DNA from: Anas platyrhynchos
Lineage: Eukaryota; Chordata; Aves; Anseriformes; Anatidae
Length of the DNA: 64,000 bases
Reading direction: 5' to 3'
NCBI RefSeq assembly: GCF_047663525.1
Contig: NC_092588.1
Location: 151,013,501-151,077,500 of the forward strand
Both the position numbers and the translations under genes were made by a program. The notes beneath the pieces are model-generated. The model worked only from the letters and a program-made list of their open reading frames with translations. It was not told the origin of the DNA and did no database searches. This document shows, piece after piece, positions 49,001-61,850 of the stretch (positions within the stretch are counted from its first letter, which is position 1; every line of letters starts with the position of its first letter).

Positions 49001-52000
49001 ACGGACCCATCCTCCTCCTACCTAGCAACAATTGTACTGAGCTTTTCAAACACTCCAAATTGTTTCATCGTACATTATGTGCCACATCAATTGCTAACAT
49101 TGTGATGAAAGCAAGTTTTACAAGACCAACTTGAATTATGTGTAAAACGAAAATAGCCCAAACTTTTGAGAACAGTATTACAAAGCAGACCTATCTGTGC
49201 TTGTACAGCAGAACCAAACAGACCTATAAACCCATGCCTTAGTCTGACAGTGTACTGTTTTCCCTTTAACGTTGAGCTTTTTAAAAACCTTTCCTTTTTT
49301 TTTTTTAATGCAGAACATTTTGCTAAAATATCACAGATCATATGGGCAATCCAATCTTTCAGTCAAAGCAAAATATGATTAGTTATGAAGTGAATTCTCC
49401 AGAGCTACAGATGAAAACAAAATTCCAAAAAAAAAAAAGATGGCTCAATATAATCACCTACTGGAGTTGCCTATTAAAATCATTATAAAATTATGCTAAT
49501 AAAAATTGTGAACAAATAATACACAGATCAGGATGTATGTATTGACTTACTAGCATCTTTATAAAAATTTGAAGATATACACAAAAACACATCAACATTT
49601 ATGGAACTTTATCCATTAAACTTAGATAAGACAACACAAAAAACTAACAGGTAGCTAAGATGTGTTTGACTGTAAGCACTTTGAGTAACATTTTAATTTT
49701 AAAAGTTCAATATTTACATACTACATTGAATGTTCCTTTTTTTTTTTTTTTTTGCGCTGTATTTTGAATGCATGATCAAGAAAGAACAAGATAATGGTTG
49801 CAACAGATCTTCCAAGAAAGTTAACTTAAGATGTTCAGATTTAACTACGTGCTGAAAGAGAACATGGATGTAACACGTTCATCTAGCTTTACCTCTACTT
49901 CCTTTGTGTTGTTTGTTTGTTTGTTTGTTTTGGGGGGGAGGGAGGGAGGAGACAACAAATAGAACTAGAAGAGATGTACCACTCAAACTGATCATTGCCA
50001 ACAAGATCCAGTTTTAAGTTAGAATTTGAGAACTAACAAAACACAAACATTTTCACAAGTGACTCACCTAATTGCTACTTTTGCTACTGAGTTTAAGGTA
50101 TTAGTAAGATACGGTGACAATACAGGGTGTGCGTATGTATGTATGTGTATACTAAAAGGCATATAGACATACATACATATAGTGAGTACGTTTACACGTG
50201 GTTCTGATACCCAGCTACTGCAATAAGCAGCTAAAATAACCAGCAATGCATTGTACATTGTCTATGCACAAGCAACAATCTACTGCAACCACCTTTAAAG
50301 AGGATCCATCTCGTCATTAAACAGGCATTGTTTACGTTGCCTCCTACATTTAAATAGATCTGAGGCAATTTCACGTCTTTGTTCCAAAGCCACCCATTTT
50401 TGTCTTTTTTTTTTTAAACCCCAACTGAATAAAAATTCTTAAAACTTGTTTAAGTTGGCTGAACCTCAGCCTCTTTGGGATAGATTCAAAACCCAAAGCA
50501 GGAGCGTTTCTACAAACTTCTTTGACTTTTGAATCAAACCCATATTCTCAGGCTCCAAGAAACCCTCTAACCCCAATAACACATGCTTATGACAGGACAG
50601 CTGATCAACTGCAGATGTTCCTACTGCTGAACTCAGCTGCTGGCCTGTCTGGCATTCGCATCTAGCCCAGATTTCCAGACACACACTATTAGTGCTCCAT
50701 TCCTAGATGTCTTCCCATCCTTCTCGGCACAGAGAAGCTGCTTCCTAACAGTGGGGTGAATAACTGTTTAATGACTCATTTTAAAGATAAGAATTTATTT
50801 TTAAAAATAAAAATGACATAACCTGAGGAGGTAGCACAGCAGTCCTAGCACTCATGGAAGTGAGGAACTACACCGCCCTTGGCAGAGCCAGTCACTGCCA
50901 TCACCTGGCATTGGTCTTCAGAGTCAGCTTCCACCGGGCACTTCCTACCTGAGACTTGTTCTTTGTCCTGGGCTTAGGTCTATCTGAAGCACTAACAGCA
51001 CTGTATGTGCTGAATGTAATTAAGAAATATGCTTAAATGGGGAACTGTACAGACAGGTATAAAACTCACTTCCACATTAATATTCTCTTGATGTTATAGC
51101 ATCTTGTCACTATGTTGGAAATGTGCTTAGAGCACTCTTTATAATTTTTACCAGTGCAGTTATTTCCAAAGTACCACGTTACTCTGTATCATTTCAGTGA
51201 ATAAAAGCAGTTTTACCTAGAAGACTCAACAGTATTTATTAATCGTTATAATTTTTTAAGCAACTTTTACTTAATTGAAAGCCTGGACCAGTCTTTCCAT
51301 AAAAAAAACAAATGGGTCTCTGTGACTTAGTTACCATTAAACCTTTAAAAAAAAATCTATGCTACTATAAACTTGCTTAGTTCATCCTTCTGTTTTGGCC
51401 CCCATTCACAGCTGTTCCATTGGTGTTCTTCTGTGATTGCTCAGGTAACAAACCTACAAAGTTTCTTTAAGTCCCCCCATTCAGTAGTAGGTGGAAGGCT
51501 TAATAGTATTCCTAAAATAAAGGATGAAGCAAAAGCTCACAGTCTAAAAACTAAGGAAATGTTCATAAAAACTTCAATCCAATATAAAGATGACATTTTA
51601 ATAAGTTTATTCAGAAGTAACTGAAAAAAGTTGTTCCTTTGGCAATACCATCTAAATGGTTCTAACCAAAAGGAAATATTATGAATTTTACTTTGAATAA
51701 AATATAAGCTCCTTTATGTTTGCACATAATTTTTGCGAACTGCCACGTTCACCAGCAGATTCACAACGTCCTTATAGTCTTGTTGTATGTATTGGGAACA
51801 ACACATCAAACTAAATCCTTTCAGTTATGGGTTTCTTATGGTTCAGTCAAAGTAAATCTCAAAGGAAGAAAAAAAATAATCAAAATAAAGCATAAGGCAA
51901 TTATGAAACACTAGCCCAAAAGAACTATTAGGAATGCACCGCTCTTCCTGTGTAACTTTTTTTAAAGTGAGCCACTAAATATTTATTTTTCCTTGCATCT

Positions 52001-52765
52001 GGCAACATCATTTAAAACAACTTAGTTACAACTTGGAGTTAACTACCCCAGGATGCTACTGAAGGGCAAAGATCCTTGTTTTTAAAAACCAAGGGAAAAT
52101 ACAGCAATGTTATTCCTACACAGTGTTTTATGGAACAAGTGGAGTTGGAAGGAGAAGGTGGAAGTCTGTGTTGGAACAGAAAATGCAAAGACAGACTTAA
52201 CATATTTACAAAGATAGAAACTACAGTTTTCCAGTGTCACCTCCAAAGCTTCTCAGCTTACTGCTATTCAGTGAAGTAGACCACGTTTAAATCTACGCAA
52301 GAATACTTTCTATGCTCTCAGATATACAACGTAACTAACGTGTTTGGTTTAGAAAAGTGAGTTCTCATTCAAATACCTCGCACTGAAGATAAGAGCAACC
52401 ATTATCAAATATTCTTTGCTATGAAGAAAGTTTTTAGATCTTTCGGTGTAAACGTTCTCTCTCAAGTCACTGTGGTCACACAGTAGTATCTTGACGAACA
52501 GTGTCTGCATGCACTGTAAGCATTTTGAAAAAAATCTGTAGTTCCATGTGGTTACAACAGAACGTGAACAAACTGAACAGAAATTCCACCTTTGCAGATC
52601 CCTCTCAAGTTCTGCTCTTCTTGAGGACATCTCGCTGCTTTCTGTAGTTCAACATGGCAATTAAAGACTGTAAGCTGAAAGGTTTCAGAACCTGATGGTC
52701 GTGCCACCGTGTCTTGTGTCGCTCCACAATAGGCTTCTGTTAGTGTATGTATTTCTCAGCAGACA
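46030..52765 (-). other. RBM33: RBM33 3' UTR
   Basis: About 6.7 kb of AU-rich, mostly repeat-free sequence between the RBM33 stop codon (52766-52768) and the poly(A) signal at 46047-46052, read on the - strand. RBM33 transcripts in mammals also have a multi-kilobase 3' UTR, so the length is credible. It contains short homopolymers (49737-49753) and TATG-type tetranucleotides (50131-50180). The longest frame on the transcript strand (47508-47888) is T-rich and encodes low-complexity hydrophobic peptide, probably by chance. Earlier poly(A) sites may also be used. Confidence 0.7.
46047..46052 (-). terminator. RBM33: RBM33 poly(A) signal
   Basis: On the - strand this reads AATAAA within GTGAATAAAACTTTATTTTC, followed by T/GT-rich sequence (about 46005-46030). 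It is the last well-formed signal downstream of RBM33 before the intergenic region. Confidence 0.6.
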
Positions 52766-52814
52766 TCACTCAACTATCAGTGCCACATTTATGTGGGACA
52801 GATCTATCATGTGC
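52766..52814 (-). CDS. RBM33: RBM33 terminal coding exon part (last 16 residues)
   Basis: After a TTTCTTTTAACAG acceptor, the 49 nt complete an arginine codon and encode HMIDLSHINVALIVE, then TGA (52766-52768). This is the C-terminus I recall for vertebrate RBM33, an RNA-binding protein implicated in mRNA export and in guiding the m6A demethylase ALKBH5. It forms the last strand (HINVALIV) of the C-terminal RRM-like fold. The gene faces SHH tail to tail, as in human. The exon continues into the long 3' UTR. Confidence 0.93.
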
Positions 52815-53000
52815 CTGTTAAAAGAAACGTAAAACTCGTACTCAAGCTTATTCTAGGGATAGAGATCAGACAAGAAGGTTCTATGAAGGTCACCAATAAA
52901 CAGATGCTTGAATAGATTAAGAGAAACATTGATCAGAGGAGACTAATTTCATCTTTTGAAGGGAGGGAGTGAACCAAAGGTTACAGTAGTGCTTACTTAC
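52815..53000 (-). other. RBM33: RBM33 last intron, 186 bp
   Basis: On the - strand it starts GTAAGTAAGC after CCACAG and ends TTTCTTTTAACAG. Both sites fit the consensus well and join an arginine codon in phase 2. Confidence 0.92.
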
Positions 53001-53089
53001 CTGTGGAATTTCTGTTGAAATGCTAAAGCATGTGCTGGCTCCTTAAACTTTGCTATGGCTTTCCGTTGTTGAGGAAGCATCTGTAAACT
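53001..53089 (-). CDS. RBM33: RBM33 penultimate exon
   Basis: The 89-nt exon lies between a TGTCTCTACAG acceptor and a CACAG|GTAAGT donor. It encodes SLQMLPQQRKAIAKFKEPAH and continues ALAFQQKFHR, the last codon being completed by the next exon. This matches the RRM-like C-terminal domain of RBM33: strand 2 (SLQML), strand 3 (KAIAKFK) and helix 2 (EPAHALAFQQKFHR). A phase 0 start is assumed from the remembered human junction ...GPIQ|SLQM.... Preceding exons are not found in the window and probably lie beyond 64 kb. Confidence 0.93.
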
Positions 53090-53870
53090 CTGTAGAGACA
53101 AAAAAGTCAAAATATATTTTTATTATTCAACTAAAATTACACTTAAAAGAAAACTCATTTTGCATCAAACCTATCAAAATTTTGTTTTATTTCTTTTCTC
53201 AGAAACACTTACTGGTGTTTATGGAATGGAAAGAGACTTTCATTGCAGTCAGGGGCCTAGCTGAAAGCTGGTGTGTTAAGCAACTGTGCCAAAGGGAAAA
53301 CCTAGACTATTGCTGGCTAAGCAAAGACCACAATTCTTCAATCTGATCCACACAGATGAAACAAACCCTGCAGCCCGACTTCCACCAACTGACTGAGAAG
53401 CATTCAAATGGGCACAGTTTCACTTCACACACAAGCACCTGGATTCGCTCACCTGACCTACGTTAATGGATCACAGCATTTCACAGGTCAAAACAGAGCA
53501 GAAACGGGGAAAAAGTGGCAAACAGGCAAAAAGTTATAAGCTTTGATCTCTGGACTGTGTATCCTCGTGTTATTTCAACACAAATGGTTAGCTTTTGACT
53601 GACACTAATAATCCTGTGACCTTGATGAGATGATTTAGGACACAAATTTAAATATCCAAGTCCCAGTAATGGGAAACAATGCAACACATTTGCCTGCAAA
53701 AGTCCATGAGATATATGCTTCTCTTACTAAGAAAGCAGTATTTCACAATGCTGTAACAAACAAAAGATATGTAGTATTGAGGCCTCTAGAACTAGAAAAT
53801 GCCTCAGCTAGGGAGCCGGAGCACTTATGTCCCTGTTCCCTGTTGACCGGTGGCCCTGTGGTCTTTGTAG

Positions 53871-54221
53871 TCATAGAATCAAAGAATATCCTGAGTTGGA
53901 AGGAGCCACCAGGGTCACAGAGACCAACTCTTGCCTCCACAAAGAACCACCAAAAACCAGCCCCTGTGTCTGAGAGTGGTGTCCAGATCCTACTTAAACT
54001 CCTGCAGCTCGGTGCCATGCCCACTGCCGTGGGGATCCTGTCCCAGTGCCCAACCACCTCTGGGTACAGAACCTTTCCCTAACCGCCAGCCTGACCCTCC
54101 CCTGTCCCAGCTCCATGCCGTCCCCTCGGGTCCTGTCGCTGTCCCCAGAGAGCAGAGCTCAGCGCCTGCCCCTCCGCTCCCCTCGTGAGGGAGCTGCAGG
54201 CCGCCATGAGGCCTCCCGTCA
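53871..54221 (-). mobile_element. CR1 LINE 3' fragment
   Basis: Read on the - strand it runs from GGGAGGCCTCATGGCGGCC to a 3' end TTGATTCTATGA, typical of 5'-truncated bird CR1 copies ending in ATTCTATG-type repeats. It is GC-rich against its AT-rich surroundings. Frames within it are broken reverse-transcriptase 3' region and 3' UTR. It lies in the RBM33 intron in sense orientation to the gene. Confidence 0.93.
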
Positions 54222-57200
54222 GTCTCACAAACCAAGTGATGAGAAGTTAACAGCCTTACTAAGGTTGAAATTGATACTTTGGTTAGAACAGTCTTCCCCC
54301 CTACACCTCCCAAAAAAAAAGACACTTCAGAAATATGAGAAAATTAAGTTTTACAAATTAAATATGTGCACTCCCAACAATCCGTGAGAACATGCGAGAG
54401 GCATTCATCATGACAGAACATCCAGGATGGAAATATCCTTCTACGCCAGTGTCTGAACACAGGCCACAGGGATTTTACAGTAACTAGGTTAAAACGTCTT
54501 CTGAAAGTTTCAATCATAATTTTGAAGCTCAATGTCACAGCGATTCCAGTATCTCACGATAAGTTTCTGAAGTTTAATTGCCTAGGCTGCAGCACACTGA
54601 AGACAATTGTTGTCATTCAGCTTCCAGCTCCCCACCATTCTCATGGCTTTGCATACAAAATTATATACCTACCATTCCTGCTTTCCATGCGTAAGTTTCC
54701 ACATAAAGTCAGTCCAATTTTGCACTGAGCCTAATATATATTAAGTCACCTCAAAACTTTTCTAGGTTTCCGTGTAATTTCCTGGTTGTCACATATAAAT
54801 TTAATTCTCTGTTCCTGTGTATCGCCTGCACTTAGCAGCATCCCCACACTTGTCAGTGACTCTAGCCTTCTCTAGGTCAGTCTCCAAAATTTTAAATTTC
54901 ATCTGCAAAAACTTCGTATCATCTATTGAAGAAATACCAAACATCTTCAGACAAGCAACCGTTCCTTGGGAAACCACAAACAACCACACTCGATACATTT
55001 TTCAAGGGTAACATGCTTTGAGACATCTCAGTGAAAGGATTTTTATCCAACTACTGTGTGCAGTGCTTGCTCAATCTCATGCAGCATTTTAAGCAAGATG
55101 TCAAATGTCAGGATGAAATTTGCTATTAAAATTGCCTACTTATATCTTTTTTGGAGCAGGCTAAGAACGCGTTTATTTAACAAGAGCTGTGGTACCTGAT
55201 AGTCGCATTTCTTCATTTTTAAGCCTGACAATTCAGCTGTAGGCTCTTTCTGTAGTTTATCCATCTGTGGATTTTGAAGTCATTAATTTTAGCACTGGTT
55301 ACCTTGCACTACCTTGTAATTGACAGGAAACTTCCCTTTCACTATGAAAATCACAGAAGTTTATTATTTCCATTACTCTGACAATTTTAAAGTGAAAGCA
55401 GAGGAAACGATGAGGATATTATCAGCTTCATATTTGAAATAACTGAGAAAAAAGTGAGCAAAGTAACCAGCAGAAAAGTTCCAGTTGGTTAATTTGCACT
55501 GTACAGTTTTCGGAAATCTTGCAATAAGGGAAAGATTTAGCTAAATAACTAGAATTTGTTCTTTTCTGAGATAGTAGCAGTAAGATTTATCTAAAAAAAT
55601 AAAAATAATAATAATAATAAAAAAAACAAACAACAAGCAAATAGGAAGATGTCTATTTTTTAATCAGAAAGATCTTTACAAGGTTAAGCACATTTTACCA
55701 ACATGAATACTATCTAATTGCATAAAGCACCAAAGAATGAACTTGGAAAAAAGCTCAGTTCTCCTGTATGTATAGAAATCTGCTGGACTGGATGAGGGAG
55801 GTACTGAAGCTTGTGTTCTCCTTTACAGATGTCCCTTTATTATAACTTACAGAACTGTATTCTCTTGCTACCATCTTTTCAGTCTAGACTAAAGAATAAG
55901 TTTTAAAGACTAAAAACTAATTACAGCCATTAAGTAAAACATTTTTTAAAGAAGACACTTTTAAGAGTTAAAAGGAAGAAATGTAATTTAAAAAAAAAAT
56001 ATATGAGAAGTAAATCTGGTTCCTTGATTACGAGCCAAAGAACCTGAAATGATTAATATAAGAAAAACCTGTCTGAATCACTGAAAGGACAAATATTTCA
56101 GAGAGCAGTTGGACAACAGCAAGTACCCTGCAAGTCCTACTGTCACCTCATTCTCTCCCCCCTTTCCTGAGCTGTCTTTAGTTCTGCTAACAACTGATAC
56201 TCACAGGATGTGATCAGTTTCAGAAGAGAGAAAATGTGCTTTTTTTCCAATAGTTGATCAATTATGACTTTAGTATGCTTGAAACGCAGAAAAGCAAAAT
56301 TTGATTTTGCAGCTCATACACCCGTAATGATAAATTATTAAGAAGCTGCTCAGTAATTAGCATACAAGATTGACTAAAGGAAGACATTCTGGTGTAGTAG
56401 AGGCTTATTAGTGAAATTAGAAAGGCAAAGTATCTAAATCTTACTGTAGACAACATATTTGTGCTTTCACATGAATTAATAAAGCTTACTGGCTGACTAG
56501 TTTGGATATGTCACTGCCTGCTCATCTTTGTGTTGTATTATTGTCATATTTTCCAAAGCAAAAAAATGTAACCAAAACAATTTTGATTTAGAGTTTTAAT
56601 TTTAATACTCAGTTGTTTTGGCAATAAAGCATCTATTCTTGGATAAGCCTATTGAAAAGCATCTTAATAACATTCAGTTTCACTTGTCAATATGGTGAAA
56701 CAAAGTAAAAGGTTTTCAGATGATTTTCAGTGGAAGCAGCAACCATTGATACTCAGCCTGAACTTACTTGAAAGTTCTCAGTTTATTCAGTTCCCCCAAC
56801 AGTATTTTATATTTCAAAGCCTCAACATCAATTATAACAATCAAAATTTTCCCACAGTCATCTGGCTAATGCATCCAGATGGGAGCCACCGTAGCAGCAT
56901 GGATCGGTGTGCCACACTGGATCTCCACTGGCTGCAATAAGCCAATCCATCTGATCCTTTGCTGAACGGGCTCCATGGAATGCACTCACAGAGCCCAGCA
57001 GTAGGACAATCACTTCCAGCATCAATCTTCTCAACTACTGCAGTTACATGCTCTTGTGCTTTTCAGCAAGAGAGAATTTAGGACTGCACAACAAAAGGAT
57101 AAATGAATGCTACACAAATGATACTCCTCTAATTGAAAACTGTCCAAAAGCTCCAATTAAACAGCTTTAATACAATTTCTCAACCTTCACTACACTCAAA

Positions 57201-60200
57201 CCATGGTTGTGAAAGTGGTGCAGATTCGTGTTTGCCTCATTTAGATATAAAAAAAAAATGTTTTTGGTCTTGTTTTAACAAAAAATAAGATAATTACTAA
57301 GCTAATTTACTTTTACTATATGGATACCATAGCCTGAAATGCCATCACAAATACCTTTGCTGACAAAGACTTACAATGTTACAACACGAAACATGATCTA
57401 CATTGCGTTTTCAAACAAATCATTATTGATAACTTGCAAACATGAGCATTTAGCTTGCTATCAGAAGTCTCTTGAAAATGTCTACTATTATTTTGAGACA
57501 ACATACATTTACTTGTACTACTATATAAACTCCGAACTTCATGCTTACACAGTTAAGAGAACAACGAGGCTGACTGTCAGGCACAGAACAAGTCAGTACA
57601 ATTTTGCTGGAGTGTGTAGGTCCTGACCTGCTGCTATCCTGAGCCTGAACAGATGGGCTATCAGCTGGGAATACAAACAAGTGTTCCACTTCAGTGGAAA
57701 CCTGAAATAAAATAACTGCATATTCATCCTACTGGATTATTTCTGTCTCCTTGAATTCTGGGTGAGATGTAGTTTACAGTTGATCCTGCACTTAGGTGAT
57801 GTTAACAGCTTCAGTTAACAGGTGATGTTGTCCGAAGAAACAGATTGGGCATGCAACCTGTGGAATTTTATCACCTCAACATTTTTTTTCAAGGCATTAT
57901 CTTACGGACTTTACCAGCTTTTCCTACGTGCTAGGAAATTACACACAAAATTAATTCTGCATAACTTAATCACACTACCTTGTTATTTTGAGACCCCTAT
58001 TTTTGTCACCTTTTTAGAATAACCAGGCAGCCATTGTTTTCAGTGATAAAATTCAGTACTCCTAGCACCCATAACATTCTTAGGATAGTCCAAGTGCTTG
58101 CACATTCACAGGGTCATTTCAAAATAACCTCCTAGAAAGCTGTTACATTTAATCAGCTGGACCAACTGCAAGTCTCTGCAAAAATACCAGTCCTTTGTAA
58201 GAAGTGCTAGCCCTCCAGGAACATCCCATTTCCAAAAACATCACAGTGATCACGACCATGCCAGTGACTTGCTCCAGGTTCAAGTCTGTAACAGCTATGG
58301 CTGAAACCAGACTGCCATAAGGTAAACGTGTTGCATGCTATTAGAGATAAGACTTTTTCTTCTTACAAACTCTACATGAGTTTTGGTTTGTTTATACTCT
58401 AAATTGTGAGTAACATGCTAATAAATGCATAACTGTATGTAGCTTAGACACATTCAAATCTATATTAAATGCTTCCTTCAATAATGTTCAGATACCACGC
58501 AAGTACCACAGATGAATGACATTTATGGAAGAAAAATGGTTTTAGAGCTGAGGTAGTATCAAAAAGAAGCTAAGACAGACAGGCCTTCATATGCTACTAA
58601 TGACATCTGTTCTCTCATTTTCAAAGAATACATAGCATAAAACAATCCTTAGCTTTATGATCTCCATTACAACAATAAAAATGAGTTTATCTTTGACAAA
58701 ATATCATGCCTCCCTATGAATTTGATCTGAATTTAGCATTATTCCAGTAGGTACTGATTTTGCAGGATGCTAAAGGAGAGTCAGGAGAGGCTGGGTAAGG
58801 ACCAGCTACACAGCCTTGCTTTTGGACATGCACTGGTTCTACCAAGAGTTACTTGACTTCTCATATAATGGAGGGACATTGAAGTTTCCTCAACAGGAGA
58901 TTTCTGCCACACTGCACTCCACAAGAATCTCCTTCCATCAGCAATTCCTAAACTGAAATATCACAATCCTTCCAACCGTCACAGCTCTGAAAAAACAACT
59001 TCATTCACATTTCCTCTTTAAGTTGACCTAGTCAGACGTTCACCAGAGGATGAAAACCCCTTCCCGGATCCGCTCAGGTGTAAAGGATTGACAATGCAAT
59101 AACTTCCAGGGGATTTCATTGACTTGTTACTTTACAGATTAGGGCGTACAGATCTACCATACAGTTCTTCCTGGAGATCAGCCTGAGATCAGAGGTATTC
59201 TATGCATTTCCCCAATCGACTCCGGAGTAACAGAAGAGAGATTAGATCCTGACACAGTTTTAGCATTAAAAAAAAAAAAAAAAAGAAAAAAGGAAAAAAA
59301 AGAACCGTTTTATGCTGGGGAGGAGTTTTTTTTTTTATACAGAGGTGATTTTGGAAGCGTAGAGCTCATACTGATCTTCATTATTTCCCTTTTCTGCTTC
59401 TTTAGGTGCTGCCATGGGAAGATGTGTAGCTTTTGTAGAATGGTAAAGACAACAGTTTCAAACAACCACGATTTCATGAACACTCATGCTTTTGGTTGAG
59501 AGCTAGCCTACAACTGTTTTAAATCACTACTTAATTCAACATCTTTAAAAAAAAATCAGGTCTGACATTTTCTGCAACTGAACTATTACTAGTGACTAAA
59601 GAACGAATATCGTAAAAAGACTATTCCCTCTGCAGAGGCTGAGACCTACACTGGGCTCAAATTTATCCTTTACACATGCTTTGTCCTTACATCTACACTT
59701 TTCCAATATCAATAAAAAATAATGTTGAAATAACCTGCATATCAGCAGCACAATGATCTCTAGTTAAGCATCACTGAAAAACACTACCTTGACACATGCA
59801 ACAGGACAACCAAGAGTAGAAAGCAAGAGATCTCTTGTAGGAACCAAGTATCTTTGACACTAAAGCTCTCAGAAGTTACACAGAGAGAAGGAAGTTAAAA
59901 GGAAGGTAGTAAGAGTACTGAGAGATGGAAACTAAGCAGGCAGGGAGTGAGACTGGAGCAAGAGCTCGTTTCAATTACAATAGACACGTGGGAAATAAAA
60001 GTTTCCTCCTCTAAATAATAGACTGTACATTCAGTTCATTGCTGAATTTAGGATTAGGGGGGTGACAGTCCATACACGGCTGCTAAAAAGGGTCTGTGCA
60101 ATAACAAACTGGAAATTGTCATAAATAATAACATTACTAGTGTGTGATTCAATCTGCTCTCCAACAGTATGAACAGCAGCATGGCAGGTACTTTCTGAAA

Positions 60201-60365
60201 AGGAAAATCAGATTCTATTTGTTCTTCCATCCCTTTAATACACGGGGATACATTTTTATTGTTCTCACAGTTCCCTGACAGCTGAAGCATCTTTCTGTAG
60301 GTGACACTTCATAGCCATTGCCAACAGGCAGAGGCTGGAACAGAATGTATTTATTTTACCCTCAC

Positions 60366-60439
60366 CTTTTGCATATGACTGCGCCCCTCCTGCCCTTCTT
60401 TCCGGCTTTTATGCTTTAAAAGTGCTCGCCTTTCAGCTT
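60366..60439 (-). other. Exon-like stretch in RBM33 intron
   Basis: On the - strand a GCATACAG acceptor-like site and an AAAAG|GTGAGG donor-like site bracket 74 nt with one open frame, encoding EAERRALLKHKSRKEG and then QEGRSHMQK. The peptide is charged and not low-complexity. I do not recognise it in RBM33 and cannot link its phase to a neighbour. It could be an alternative exon, a pseudo-exon or chance. Confidence 0.25.
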
Positions 60440-61399
60440 CTGTATGCAAGATGAGATGAGAAAAAGGGATAATCGCCTATCGTTGAGTTTCTCTAGCTCA
60501 TACACTGCTCCATAGCGCAGCTGAACTGGACAGGCTCATTGTAGAGTTGCTCTCCTCTCCCTCAGCCCAAGGACAGGGCAGGACTGACCATGCTTTCTTC
60601 CACAGTCTGTGGAGAGACTCTCAGCTGCGAGAGCTGAAAATGTTTTTACAGGCAGGAAGAACAAACAGGTCACCAAAGCGGCGCTGCGCACCCCATGTGC
60701 CATGTCACACGGAGAAGAACCCTGCTGATCCTGGAAGAGCGCTCATGTTCTGGGCGCGCTCATCTACATGTGCTTGTCATTTCCACTGATAAGCCTTTAC
60801 GCTAAAAATAAAATCATCAACTTTAGGTGGAGTGTTGGTGCAGATACTGTCTTTACCCCAAGTGGGCACTAGGTAGCACTATCACTCTAAGAAAGCAAAC
60901 AGAAGCACATCAGCAAGGCAATTGTTTTCCCTTTCTGAGACTGGAAAATAAATGACTCTTACCAGAGTATAACTTATATTCATAAATACACTAAAAATAC
61001 AGTTGCAGCATTCTAATCATCTCTGATATATAACAGTGGCTTGCTCCCCCCCCTCCTTTTTTAACATCAGAATTCATGATCTTGAATCTTTTAAAAGCAA
61101 CACTGGGAATTTGCACTAATATTTTATGGTTGGAAACATCTAAATATATGGTTTAAGACAATTATGGAACAACTCCACAGGATGATCACGCAGTACTTGC
61201 ATCACCTGAAGACCTAGAAAATGATTCTCTGTACCTGTCACCAACCTTAAGAAAATATATAAAGGTGGTGGTAACAGCTGAACACAAACCTCTGCAAACA
61301 GTACAAGACAGCATGAACATTAAACCTGGATTCAAGAGCATACAAAAAAAGAGCTAAGTTTTTCATAACTTTTGTAACTTCTTATGAAAGACAAAATTA

Positions 61400-61850
61400 T
61401 TAGAGTGTCCAAAGTAGGGCTATAAAGATGGTGAAGGGTCTGGAGGGGAAGATGTGTGAGGAGCAGCTGAGGTCCCTTGGTTTGTTCAGCCCCAAGCAGA
61501 GCAGGCTGAGGGGAGGCCTCATGGCGGCCTGCAGCTCCCTCACGAGGGAAGCGGAGGGGCAGGCGCTGAGCTCTGCTCTCTGGGGACAGCGACAGGACCC
61601 GAGGGAACGGCATGGAGCTGGGACAGGGGAGGGTCAGGCTGGGGGTTAGGGAAAGGGTCTGCACCCAGAGGTGGTCGGGCACTGGGACAGGCTCCCCAGG
61701 GCAGTGGGCACGGCACTGAGCTGCAGGAGTTCAAGGAACGTTTGGTCAGCAATCTCAGACACAGGGTCTGTTTTTTGCTGGTTATGTGTGGAGCCAGGAG
61801 TTGGATACAATGACCCCTGTGGGTCCCTCCCAGCTTGGGATACTCTATAA
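61400..61850 (+). mobile_element. CR1 LINE 3' fragment
   Basis: It starts near GATGGTGAAGGGTCTGGAGG and passes through GAGGGGAGGCCTCATGGCGG, the CR1 core phrase. It ends near CCAGCTTGGGATACTCTATAA, a decayed ATTCTATGATT tail. It is very similar to the copy at 53871-54221 but in the opposite orientation. No intact frame remains. Confidence 0.93.

Noticed and set aside
53743..54388. Frames of 85-137 codons around the CR1 copy at 53.9 kb, with matching ones at 61.3-61.8 kb
   Set aside because: The two sites give near-identical peptides because both are CR1 3' fragments; not genes.
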